Source: Pseudomonadota bacterium
GTDB taxonomy: Bacteria; Pseudomonadota; Alphaproteobacteria; Sphingomonadales; Sphingomonadaceae
DNA length: 64,000 nt
Assembly (NCBI GenBank): GCA_020160755.1
Contig: JAIUPN010000005.1
Span: 124,001 to 188,000 of the forward strand
Reading direction: 5' to 3'
Under the pieces are notes generated by a model. The model searched no databases, had not been told where the DNA came from, and saw nothing but the letters and a program-made list of their open reading frames with translations. The translations under genes and the position numbers were made by a program. Shown here in pieces: positions 56,688-64,000 of this stretch (the first letter of the stretch is position 1; every line of letters begins with the position of its first letter).

Positions 56688-57806
56688 TTACATGCCCGAG
56701 TTCGGACCGTAAGTGATTTCCACGCGACGGTTCTGGTCGTTGCGGACGCCATCGGCGGTTGCAACGGCCGGGCGGCTTTCGCCGAAGCCCTGCGCGCTGA
56801 TCGAGCCATCCGAGATACCGCGAGCGGTAAGATAGCTGCGAACCGCGGTGTTACGGCGTTCCGACAGACCGACGTTGTACTTGGCCGAACCCGAACGGTC
56901 AGCGTGACCGGCGAGCATGACCTGCGTACCCGTGCAACCACGGTTGTAGGCGCTGATCGCGTTGTCGAGCGTCGAAGCCGCTTCCGGCGTGATGTCCGAC
57001 TTATCCCAGTCGAAATACACGATGTACGGTCCGGGCTCACACTGCACGACCGGCGGCGGCGGCGGGGGCGGCGGGGGCGGCGGGGGGGGCGGCGGGGGCG
57101 GCGGCGGAGCCGGTTCCACCGGCGCCGGAGCGCCACCGAAGTTGAACGTCAGCGTGCCGAGGATCGAGTGCGAACGGAAGCGCGTCGAAACGTCGCGGCC
57201 GCGCTGATCGACCAGGTCGAGGTTGTCGGCGTTGAAGAAACGATACTTCAGGCCAACGTCGATGTTGCTGCTGAGCGGAGCGCGGATACCCGCGATCGCC
57301 TGCCAGGCAAAGCCCGTGTCCGAATCGTCGAGGAAGTTACCGGCATAGACCGGTTCAACCGAAACGCGGGCAACACCGGCACCACCGCCGATGAAGCCCT
57401 GAAGGCCATCGTCGTCGCCGAAGTCGAGCATGCCGTTGACCATGAAGCTCAGCGCGTTGGTGTCGCCGGCGAGGTCGACCGCACCGGTGCGCAGCGCGCC
57501 TGCGCCGTTAACCGACTGCGGGATACCCGGCGTGCTGAAACGGCCCGACTTGATGTCGGCTTCACGATAGCCGACTTCGACTTCCGCGCGGAAACCGCCG
57601 AAGTCATAACCGACGGTGCCTTCGAAATCATAGCCAGCGCGATGATCGAGCGTACCGGCATTGTTGAAAGTGCCGATATCGAGGTCCAGGTCCTCGACGA
57701 GCATTGCGCCAGCACCCACACCAACATACCAGGAGTTGTCGCGCGCCAGAACGGGCGACGCCAGGGTGGTGGAGGCCAACGCCAGAGCGACGGCAAGCTT
57801 CCTCAT
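56688..57806 (-). CDS. OmpA-family outer-membrane protein
   Basis: 372 residues. Signal peptide MRKLAVALALASTTLASPVL, an N-terminal eight-stranded beta-barrel (WYVGVGAGAMLVEDLDLDIG and later FNFGG), a run of about 19 prolines as linker, and an OmpA C-terminal domain (YFDWDKSDITPEAASTLD, AGHADRSGSAKYNVGLSERR) that binds peptidoglycan. It anchors outer membrane to wall. Monocistronic: preceded by a possible EcfG-type promoter, followed by a strong terminator. Confidence 0.95.
   Translation of the reverse strand: MRKLAVALALASTTLASPVLARDNSWYVGVGAGAMLVEDLDLDIGTFNNAGTLDHRAGYDFEGTVGYDFGGFRAEVEVGYREADIKSGRFSTPGIPQSVNGAGALRTGAVDLAGDTNALSFMVNGMLDFGDDDGLQGFIGGGAGVARVSVEPVYAGNFLDDSDTGFAWQAIAGIRAPLSSNIDVGLKYRFFNADNLDLVDQRGRDVSTRFRSHSILGTLTFNFGGAPAPVEPAPPPPPPPPPPPPPPPPPPPVVQCEPGPYIVYFDWDKSDITPEAASTLDNAISAYNRGCTGTQVMLAGHADRSGSAKYNVGLSERRNTAVRSYLTARGISDGSISAQGFGESRPAVATADGVRNDQNRRVEITYGPNSGM
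57050..57107. repeat. GGC/GGG-rich simple repeat coding the poly-proline linker
   Basis: About 58 bases of near-pure GGC/GGG triplets on the plus strand, coding some 19 consecutive prolines (CCG/CCC codons) in the OmpA-family protein. Prone to length change by slippage; it separates barrel and peptidoglycan-binding domains. Confidence 0.85.
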
Positions 57807-57843
57807 AGTAATTCCCCTTTCAATTGAGATATACGTCTCGGCA

Positions 57844-57869
57844 GACGTCCTACTCGCCGCTTTGGTTCC
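57844..57869 (-). promoter_or_regulatory. EcfG-like (general stress) promoter candidate of the OmpA gene
   Basis: On the minus strand GGAAC (57869-57865), a 17-base spacer, then CGTC (57847-57844). The general-stress sigma EcfG in alphaproteobacteria recognises GGAAC-N16/17-CGTT, so this has one mismatch in the -10. It sits about 40 bases before the start codon. Confidence 0.4.
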
Positions 57870-57935
57870 GTGCAAGTGAACAAATCGTCAATCTGTTGCC
57901 AAAAAGTCGCACTAACAACGCGATCGAACGGAAAT

Positions 57936-58388
57936 TCAGCCTGAAATCAGAAGACCCTGCGCGACGAGGTGAAGGATCAACGTTGAGATGGCACTACGCG
58001 CTTCGGAGTCGATTGTCGACCCGCCCGCCGGCGCTTCGATCACGCCGGGCGCGATCCATGCGCCCGCCTCGAAGCGCAGCTGCGCGCGGTCGGTCAGCCG
58101 GGTCACCGACATCCCCTCGCGCGGCGGCATGAAGCGCCATCCGCCTGCGGTCCAAAGCGCCAGCGCATTTTCCTGATCCGTCCAGCCGCCAGTGGGCGCG
58201 GCACCGACGATCCAGCATTGCCCGCTCGCGGGATCGGTGGGCGGAACGGCCAGCGGCCCCGCCTCGACCGCGGCGTGGATCAGCGCATCGAGCCAGATCA
58301 AAGCCTCGTTATGCGTGACCTCCTTTTGCGCCTGCGCGACGGCAAGTAACGGTAACGCGAAGCGCGATGTTGCGGGCATGGCGGTCAT
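57936..58388 (-). CDS. DUF2793 phage/GTA-type tail-associated protein
   Basis: 150 residues. The opening FALPLLAVAQAQKEVTHNEA and LIWLDALIHAAVE is the DUF2793 signature; SGQCWIVGAAPTGGW and WRFMPPREGMSVTR follow as usual. DUF2793 proteins are found at the 3' end of gene-transfer-agent and prophage tail operons and probably belong to the tail tip or fibre. It lies 11 bases after the tail protein gene and shares its strand. Confidence 0.88.
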   Translation of the reverse strand: MTAMPATSRFALPLLAVAQAQKEVTHNEALIWLDALIHAAVEAGPLAVPPTDPASGQCWIVGAAPTGGWTDQENALALWTAGGWRFMPPREGMSVTRLTDRAQLRFEAGAWIAPGVIEAPAGGSTIDSEARSAISTLILHLVAQGLLISG

Positions 58389-58399
58389 GATTCATCCTT

Positions 58400-60577
58400 T
58401 CAGGTCAGCGGCAGGGACAGCGGCGGCGACAGCGCGAAGTCGCCCGCCTGACGAATCTCGAGGGAGCATCCCGGCGGCAGTCCGGCGAGATCGGCGGCGC
58501 CGATGTCGAGGGTGGGCGACGCCCGCTCCCACGGGCCGATGCCGGCGACGGGCGGAGAAATCGCAATGCGCCATACCTCGCGGCTTTCGCCCATCGGCAG
58601 ATCGACATGATCGCGCCAGCCGGTATCGACGCGGCTGCGCCGGATCCAGCCGACCGTCACACCCCCTGCGCCGTCGGGCCGGATCTGCCCGTGTACCGGT
58701 GCCAGGGGCCGCAACGCCCGGCTCGCCCCCGGCACGGCGGCGTCGCTGAGAGCCGTCCCGCCGCGCGGCGCCCATTGCAAGACCGCCCCGCCCGCTTCCG
58801 TCCATCCGCCAACCGCTTCGGGCAACGAGAGCAGCGCGGGATCGTCGAGCAGGACAAAGGCTGTGCCGGGCATATGCGGCACATCACTCACAGCGCCCGC
58901 ACGCCCGCGCAGCAACCGCGACAGACGCCATATCCCCGGCGCCACGATGTCGGCGATGCCGAATTGCAACAGTTCGCCGCCCACCATCGCGCGGTTCGCG
59001 CCGCCAAGCAGCGCCGAATCCTCCACCGATTCGAGCGTCATCGCCGGATTGACCAACTCGACCAGCAGATTGTTCGAAAGGTCGAAGATATCCTCGGCGC
59101 CCGCCGCGAGCGGCGCAGCAAGCTGGCCCAGTGCCGCTGCCGGTCGCAGCACACCGACAGGGATCGGTTCCGCCCCCGGCGCCGCGACGAGCCAGCAATC
59201 GGCGCCGCGCCAGCCATCGTTGCTCCCGGCCCCCGCGACCAGAATATGCGGTGCCGAAGCGGCCGGATTGCCGATATTGGGAAGATCGAACAGGTGGACC
59301 CTGCCGACGGCATCGGGCCAGTCGGGCGCAGGAACCGAAATTCCGGGCGCTGCCGGAAGCTCGACGGCCGGCAGCGGCGCATGGCGCTTGAGTTCGAGCA
59401 GGACGTCGCGCGCCCGGACCGTCCGCCCCGCCAGCCGCCACGCACTGCCGTCGGCCAGCGTCACCACGCGGCCGACCGGCAACGCGAGCGCGGTCAGGTC
59501 GGCGTGCCAGATCAGCGTCTCGCGCCCGTCGGCGGCGGCTCGCGCCAGCCGCTGCGCCAGCGCGCGCGCCGACCCAGCGGACAGGACCGCAGGCAGGTCG
59601 ATCCGCTCTTCGCGCACGCCGCCGCCGGCAACGCGGCTCGACTGCTGACCAAGCTGAAAATCGCGATCGGGCTCGTAATGACGCAGCCGGATCGAGCCGG
59701 GCAGTGCCGACAGCGGCGCGCGGCGCTGTTCGGCCCGGTCCGCCTGCGCCTCGCCCCGGCCTGCCTCGCGAAAATCGCTCAGCGCCAGCGATGCACCCGC
59801 CAGCCCGGTGGGCGCCAGACGCCACAGGTCGGGGCCGCTCGCGAGGCGGACGCCGTCGACGTCGAACAGCGGCCGCAGCGCGTCGCGCGCCCGGTCGCCC
59901 GATGCCGCATAGCCCGAAAAGGGCCAATCGCCGACGCAAAGGCCGGCCTCGCCGAGCAGGTTGTTGCCGACCAGTCCGGCGTCGATGCTCCCCGCATCGG
60001 CCTCGACCTCGAAGGTCAGCGAGGGAATCCGGTTGCCGAACGCCCCCAGCTCCAGATCCTCGAACACCGCATAGGCAAGCCCGCGAAATGCGCTCGCCGA
60101 ACCGATCCCCAGCGCCGAGGCGATCAGCGGGTCGACCGCCTGATCCTCGCTCCCGTCGTGCCAGCGAAAGGTGCAGCGCTCCTGGAACGTCCCGCTCGAT
60201 CCGCGCAGCAGATTGCCATCGGCCCAGATCCGCCCGATGCCGCCAGCCGGCCGCGACGACAATGCGACCGCGAGCGACACCGAATAGCTGTATTCGGTGG
60301 TCGACGGCCGCCCCTTGCCGCCGCCCCGCTTGCTCCGCCGCTCGATCAGGTCGGTCGCCCAGATCACGCTCCCCGCGACGCGCATCGTCCCGAACAGTTT
60401 CGGGATTTGCTGGCCATAGGTCGACGCCTGCACCTTCAGGTCGGCCAGCCGTGGCCCTTCGCGCCCTTTGGGGGCAAAGATCGCCGCATCGACCTGCTGG
60501 CCGATCGCCGCACCGAGGGCCGCACCGACCGGTCCCCCGACAATCCCGCCGACCACCGTCAGCACCAAAGTCGCCAT
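58400..60577 (-). CDS. GTA-type phage tail baseplate/hub protein (gp15-like, short form)
   Basis: 725 residues. N-terminal hydrophobic glycine-rich segment (LVLTVVGGIVGGPVGAALGA), then LADLKVQASTYGQQIPKLFG and RVAGSVIWATDLIE, as at the start of RcGTA ORFg15. Mid and C-terminal parts look like the phage-tail_3 fold, with the closing GDFALSPPLSLPLT. RcGTA g15 is about 1,300 residues with an inserted TIM-barrel domain; that domain is absent here. Likely the distal tail hub. Final large gene of the tail run. Confidence 0.8.
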   Translation of the reverse strand: MATLVLTVVGGIVGGPVGAALGAAIGQQVDAAIFAPKGREGPRLADLKVQASTYGQQIPKLFGTMRVAGSVIWATDLIERRSKRGGGKGRPSTTEYSYSVSLAVALSSRPAGGIGRIWADGNLLRGSSGTFQERCTFRWHDGSEDQAVDPLIASALGIGSASAFRGLAYAVFEDLELGAFGNRIPSLTFEVEADAGSIDAGLVGNNLLGEAGLCVGDWPFSGYAASGDRARDALRPLFDVDGVRLASGPDLWRLAPTGLAGASLALSDFREAGRGEAQADRAEQRRAPLSALPGSIRLRHYEPDRDFQLGQQSSRVAGGGVREERIDLPAVLSAGSARALAQRLARAAADGRETLIWHADLTALALPVGRVVTLADGSAWRLAGRTVRARDVLLELKRHAPLPAVELPAAPGISVPAPDWPDAVGRVHLFDLPNIGNPAASAPHILVAGAGSNDGWRGADCWLVAAPGAEPIPVGVLRPAAALGQLAAPLAAGAEDIFDLSNNLLVELVNPAMTLESVEDSALLGGANRAMVGGELLQFGIADIVAPGIWRLSRLLRGRAGAVSDVPHMPGTAFVLLDDPALLSLPEAVGGWTEAGGAVLQWAPRGGTALSDAAVPGASRALRPLAPVHGQIRPDGAGGVTVGWIRRSRVDTGWRDHVDLPMGESREVWRIAISPPVAGIGPWERASPTLDIGAADLAGLPPGCSLEIRQAGDFALSPPLSLPLT

Positions 60578-60589
60578 TGCTATTCCCCG

Positions 60590-60991
60590 TTATGAAAGGC
60601 GCCAGCGCGCCGCCGCGTGCGCCGTCGAGTCGAGCGGTGCTTCCACCACGCGGCGCAGCCCGGCATGGGCGTGAATCAAGGTCTCCGCCCCCAACAGGCC
60701 AAGATGATATTGCCGCGCCGGATGCACGATCAGCGCGACATCGCCGACACGAACCGCATCGACGGCGGCGCAAAACCCGGCCGCCGTCAGCCCAGCCTCG
60801 ATCCGGTCGCGCGGCCAGCCGCGCAGCGGATAGTCCACAGGCCGCACCAGCTCCCGCCCCGCCGCGGCATAGGCCGCCCACACCAGCCCGGCGCAATCGA
60901 GCCCCGTCGCCGGGTTCCACCCCTGCGACCGGAATGGCGCTCCGATCATCGTCCGCGCTGCCGCAAAGGCACGCGCGCCAGGGTCATCCAC
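60590..60991 (-). CDS. GTA gp14-like NlpC/P60 peptidase
   Basis: 133 residues. NlpC/P60 Cys-His pattern: GLDCAGLVW (Cys33) and YHLGLLGAETLIHAHAG with the catalytic His. This size and place (between DUF2163 and the tail hub) match gp14 of RcGTA, a cell-wall peptidase of the tail tip that opens the recipient peptidoglycan. It overlaps the DUF2163 gene by 8 bases. Confidence 0.88.
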   Translation of the reverse strand: MDDPGARAFAAARTMIGAPFRSQGWNPATGLDCAGLVWAAYAAAGRELVRPVDYPLRGWPRDRIEAGLTAAGFCAAVDAVRVGDVALIVHPARQYHLGLLGAETLIHAHAGLRRVVEAPLDSTAHAAARWRLS

Positions 60992-61805
60992 CCGGATAGC
61001 GCGTCAGCAGGTCGTTCCCCGGCAGGTGCGCCTCGCCGCGAAAATTCACCGCATTGCCAAAGCGGTCGCGGCACGTCGCCAGCTGCCGGTCGCATCCTTC
61101 GATCAAGCGCACGCGGACCGGCTCCGTCGGGGCGAAAGCCGGCGCCTCGGCGAGGTGCAGGACCGCCCCGTCGGCCGCGATCACCGGGCTGGCAAGGCCG
61201 CAATTGGCGCCCTCGATCCACATCATCTCGCCAAATCCCATGCCGTCCGCCACGGCGTCGAGCGTCACCGCACGGCCGTCGACCGCGATCACGCGCCGAA
61301 AATGCGTCAATGGCGCCAGATCGACGCGGCACGCGCGGTCGCCCAGTTCGGCGCGACACGACGGCGACGTCGCAGGACACACCGGGCGGTCGAGCAACCG
61401 CGTCACCCCCTGCAATTCCGCCGAAAACGCCGCCCCGCGCCGCTCGATGGCGCCCAGTGATCCGCGCGCGACCGTCACCGGTGCCATGTCGGGCGCGCTC
61501 CAGTCGGTCACCAACAGTAAGAGTTCCGCCCCGTCCCAGCGCCCGGCATCGAGGTCGCGCGCCGCAATCGCATCGCTGGCGATCGCGCCCTCCAGGTCCA
61601 TCGTCGCGGCGTCGAGGCTGTCGCTCGTCTCGAGCGCCGACGGCTTCATCCCCGGCGCCGCGCGATAGGCGACACCCCCGATAGTCAGGTCGCGGTCGTG
61701 CGAGGTCAGCCCGATCACCACCCCGTCGCGCCGCGCCAGCCGCCAGCACCAGGCAAGCGTCACCACTTCCTCGCGCAGCCAGTCGGGCGCCGCCATCATC
61801 GTCAT
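60984..61805 (-). CDS. GTA gp13-like DUF2163 tail protein
   Basis: 273 residues. DUF2163 features: LTSHDRDLTIGGVAYRAAPG near the start, CPATSPSCRAELGDRACRVD and, at the end, CRDRFGNAVNFRGEAHLPGN with DLLTRYPGG. Cysteines may bind a metal or form disulfides as in the RcGTA distal-tail protein. ATGA overlap with the DUF2460 gene. Part of the tail-tip module. Confidence 0.9.
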   Translation of the reverse strand: MTMMAAPDWLREEVVTLAWCWRLARRDGVVIGLTSHDRDLTIGGVAYRAAPGMKPSALETSDSLDAATMDLEGAIASDAIAARDLDAGRWDGAELLLLVTDWSAPDMAPVTVARGSLGAIERRGAAFSAELQGVTRLLDRPVCPATSPSCRAELGDRACRVDLAPLTHFRRVIAVDGRAVTLDAVADGMGFGEMMWIEGANCGLASPVIAADGAVLHLAEAPAFAPTEPVRVRLIEGCDRQLATCRDRFGNAVNFRGEAHLPGNDLLTRYPGG

Positions 61806-64000
61806 GTCGAAGCTCTCCGGGGCGCCCGCACCTCGATCAGCGGTACGCTCGCGACCTCGCCCGCGAGAAAGGTTGCGCGGCTCGCCTCCAGCCGGTCCTC
61901 GGCGAAGCGCACCGGCACATCGAACAGATACCCCGCGCGCACCGTGACGCCCATGGCGGGCGCCGCATCGAGAAGGATCTCGCCCGCATCGGTCGTCGCG
62001 AACGCCGCGGTCTCCAGCCCGTCGACCGAAACGCGAACGCTGGCCTCGACCGGCAGCCGGATGCGCCGCACCTGTTCGGCCTCGCCCGCGCCATAGCGCT
62101 TCACCAGCGCGAACTGCCGCCGTACCCCGTCGCCGACCCCGAGCATCTGGTCACCCGCCGTCGGCAGCCTGCCATTCGCCGCCGAGCTGCTGTCGAACGG
62201 GTCGCGAAAACGGAACGCCCGCGCAGCGCCGCGCCGGGCGCGGAAAAAGTCGGCGAGCAGCCGCACATCGGCCTCCGACCTTATTCCCGGCCCCGCATCG
62301 TAACGCATCCGCGCCTCCACCCATTCGCTCGCGCGCTGCTCATGCCCCGACGGCGAGCTCACGATCTGCGTCGAAAATTCGGTCGCGACCATCGCTTCGC
62401 GCCCGATCGCCAGCGGGAAATCCACCGCATCGAAAGCCTGCACCGCATCCTCCCCGTCAAATGTCACAAAGCCGTCGCGCGCCACCTGCGGCAGCGCCCA
62501 GACAAAGGTCTGCGCTACCCCCGCGCGCCGCGCGCCATCGGCGGCATCGGCGATCGCCGCCCACTGCGCACGATCTTCTGCCCGCAGCACGAACCCCGAA
62601 AAATAATGCTGTTCGTCAATCGGATAGCCGAGCTGCAGCACCATCGCCGCACGCGCACCCGCCGTCTCCGCCCCGCGCCCGCCGGTGACCCAATCATAAT
62701 CCTCGAGCTGCAGCACATCGAACGCCGGCGCCGCCCAGCCGGGCGGCACATTGGCGCGCCGCACCGCGGGCGCCGCGGGGTCGAGCACCGTCGGCAGATA
62801 GACCAGCAAATGGCTCACCAGCCCGTCCGCTTCGTCGCGCGCCGCTGCAACCAGCGCCGCGGTCGACGTCGCCAGCAACGCCCCCAAGGCATCGAGCATC
62901 GCCAGCTGCGGCGCATCGAGCGTCCCGCGCACGTCGGGAATCGCAACGCTCGCTGACTCTAACGCGGCGGTCGTCGCGGCATCATAGGCGCAGATCCAAC
63001 CTTCGCCCGCGATCCACCACCACGGCTCGCCGACCTGAAACTTTGGCGCCAGCCCCGCTGTCACACCGATCGCGACAAACGCCCGCGCGACGAGTTGCAG
63101 ATATCCCATCGCCGCCGCATTCGCAGGCGATAGCAGGGTCGACGGCGGCTTCCACCCCGTCAGCGCGGGTGCTCCGTGCGCATCGCGCTGCTTCCAGTCA
63201 GCCGGGCAATAGGCGTCGAACAATTCGTAGGACAGCGACCAGATCAGCCCCAGACCCGCCGCGCGGCACGCCGCCGCAAGCCCCGCGTGCCACACCGCGC
63301 ACGGCACATTGAGCGCCCCGCCCGCAACGCTCGCACGAAAGCCGCCCCCCGCCGCCTCGAGCCGCATATAATGGCTCATCCCGACATAATGGACGACATC
63401 GCCGCGATAGCCGAGCTGCACGATCTGACGCGCCAGCCGTGCCGGGGTCAGGTGATAGCTGTCGTCATAGCCGCTCGCGATACCCGGGCCCCCTTTGGCC
63501 GGGTCCAATTCGGGCATCACCACGTCGCCGATTGCCAGCACCGACCCGGATCCCGATGCGGCGATCGCGCTCATCTCGGCCCAGCCCGCCACCGGCGCCC
63601 CCAGCACAGCTTCGCCGCCATCATAGGCTGGCGGCACCAGCGAAATGAACATCCGGTCGATATCGCCCGCCCACACGCGGTCGGCCTCGCCGGGCAACAG
63701 GAAGCCGCCGTCGAGCGCATCGAAATCGAGGCGAACGAGAGCATCCTCGCCCGTCCCCTCGGCATAATTCCACAATCGCACATACCAGGCGCGCGGGTCT
63801 CCCGCCGCATCGCGCCCCTCGATCGTCAAGGTCGGCCCGTGCAGCGCGTCGAGCGGCTTCACGCCGCCCGACCGCCAGCGGAAGCTCAGCTGCGTGTGCC
63901 GGAAATCGCGTTTGGTCTCATAGGCCAGCAAGGGGTGGTCCCAGCGATCCTCAGCCTCCCAGATCAGCCCCGCCAGATCCTGCTTGCGATAGAAGACCGC
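61802..64000 (-). CDS. DUF2460 tail protein with large N-terminal TIM-barrel-like region (5' end missing)
   Basis: The frame is open to the window edge (at least 732 residues; no start seen). The C-terminal 200 residues are DUF2460 (EFSTQIVSSPSGHEQRASEW, YDAGPGIRSEADVRLLADFF, RARRGAARAFRFRDPFDS), as gp12 of RcGTA. The preceding 450 or more residues are unlike RcGTA gp12, which is only about 200 residues. They read like an extended barrel domain (DRMFISLVPPAYDG, SHYMRLEAAGGGF, GLIWSLSYELFDAYCPADWK) and may be a tail-sheath/TIM-barrel module. First visible gene of the run; coupled to DUF2163 by ATGA. Confidence 0.82.
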   Translation of the reverse strand, partial: AVFYRKQDLAGLIWEAEDRWDHPLLAYETKRDFRHTQLSFRWRSGGVKPLDALHGPTLTIEGRDAAGDPRAWYVRLWNYAEGTGEDALVRLDFDALDGGFLLPGEADRVWAGDIDRMFISLVPPAYDGGEAVLGAPVAGWAEMSAIAASGSGSVLAIGDVVMPELDPAKGGPGIASGYDDSYHLTPARLARQIVQLGYRGDVVHYVGMSHYMRLEAAGGGFRASVAGGALNVPCAVWHAGLAAACRAAGLGLIWSLSYELFDAYCPADWKQRDAHGAPALTGWKPPSTLLSPANAAAMGYLQLVARAFVAIGVTAGLAPKFQVGEPWWWIAGEGWICAYDAATTAALESASVAIPDVRGTLDAPQLAMLDALGALLATSTAALVAAARDEADGLVSHLLVYLPTVLDPAAPAVRRANVPPGWAAPAFDVLQLEDYDWVTGGRGAETAGARAAMVLQLGYPIDEQHYFSGFVLRAEDRAQWAAIADAADGARRAGVAQTFVWALPQVARDGFVTFDGEDAVQAFDAVDFPLAIGREAMVATEFSTQIVSSPSGHEQRASEWVEARMRYDAGPGIRSEADVRLLADFFRARRGAARAFRFRDPFDSSSAANGRLPTAGDQMLGVGDGVRRQFALVKRYGAGEAEQVRRIRLPVEASVRVSVDGLETAAFATTDAGEILLDAAPAMGVTVRAGYLFDVPVRFAEDRLEASRATFLAGEVASVPLIEVRAPRRAST

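Noticed and set aside
57050..57107. Repeat tract as a CRISPR array or variable-number element outside a gene
   Set aside because: It is an in-frame poly-proline linker within an OmpA-family gene; no spacers.
58607..60595. Plus-strand open frame of 662 codons opposite the tail hub
   Set aside because: Shadow of the GTA hub gene; Arg/Gln/Pro-rich with no fold signature.

Overview
The window is a dense, high-GC stretch of bacterial chromosome with no rRNA, tRNA, CRISPR array or insertion sequence that I can see. Gene content points to an alphaproteobacterium of the Sphingomonadales, most like Sphingopyxis or a close relative (inference): the mdh-sucD-sucA-sucB-lpd TCA operon, exosortase A (XrtA)-associated polysaccharide genes, an intracellular PHA depolymerase, DUF2793 next to gene-transfer-agent-like tail genes, and very strong GC3 bias. 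Many neighbours are translationally coupled through ATGA or TGATG overlaps.

Layout. 1-3565: minus-strand accessory enzymes (MpaB-type oxygenase cut by the window edge, TRIC/UPF0126 membrane protein, exported M20 amidohydrolase, exported beta-rich protein of unknown function). 3590-11990: TCA operon on the minus strand, mdh, unknown exported protein, sucD, sucA, odhB, lipoprotein, lpd; sucC is absent. 12295-16724: polysaccharide deacetylase, then zapE, a PaaI thioesterase, a metallo-beta-lactamase-fold hydrolase and a stand-alone sdhB. 16838-26019: an envelope cluster that reads as a phospho-alcohol or phospho-polyol head-group pathway (flippase, HAD phosphatase, CDP-glycerol-type phosphotransferase, CDP-alcohol phosphatidyltransferase, HIT protein, two nucleotidyltransferases, esterase, DAG/ceramide-kinase-like protein, metallophosphoesterase). 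26086-28211: CrtC/AttH-like protein with an APH-type kinase. 28278-31281: rplM-rpsI, an exported protein and ctaA. 31377-37078: M48 protease, msrA, a complete yfiR-yfiN-yfiB c-di-GMP module, galU, aquaporin. 37179-41208: soluble MCP, small lipoprotein, an S24 repressor facing a small Cro-like gene across a repeated TTCCTA operator, and unknowns. 41242-45405: divergent XrtA-associated glycosyltransferase and O-glycosylation ligase, and an MscS channel. 45499-48099: MaoC hydratase, thiolase, carboxymuconolactone-decarboxylase-like protein and ABM monooxygenase. 48107-49059: soxR and a divergent VOC gene with a recognisable SoxR-type promoter. 49131-55991: dipeptide epimerase, DUF1232, MDR oxidoreductase, PHA depolymerase, solitary YjhX, ABC exporter, DUF1993. 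56017-57806: orphan ExbD and an OmpA-family porin. 57936-64000: tail genes of an RcGTA-like element, cut by the right edge.

How they work together. The TCA operon and sdhB supply central carbon flux and the respiratory chain, for which ctaA makes haem A. The 16.8-26 kb block, galU, the deacetylase, the XrtA pair and the OmpA and YfiB proteins all concern the envelope. YfiBNR would couple periplasmic stress to c-di-GMP. The least explained parts are the phospho-alcohol cluster and the S24/Cro-like switch; these are the best candidates for something undescribed. All family calls are from reading the sequence; no database search was run.
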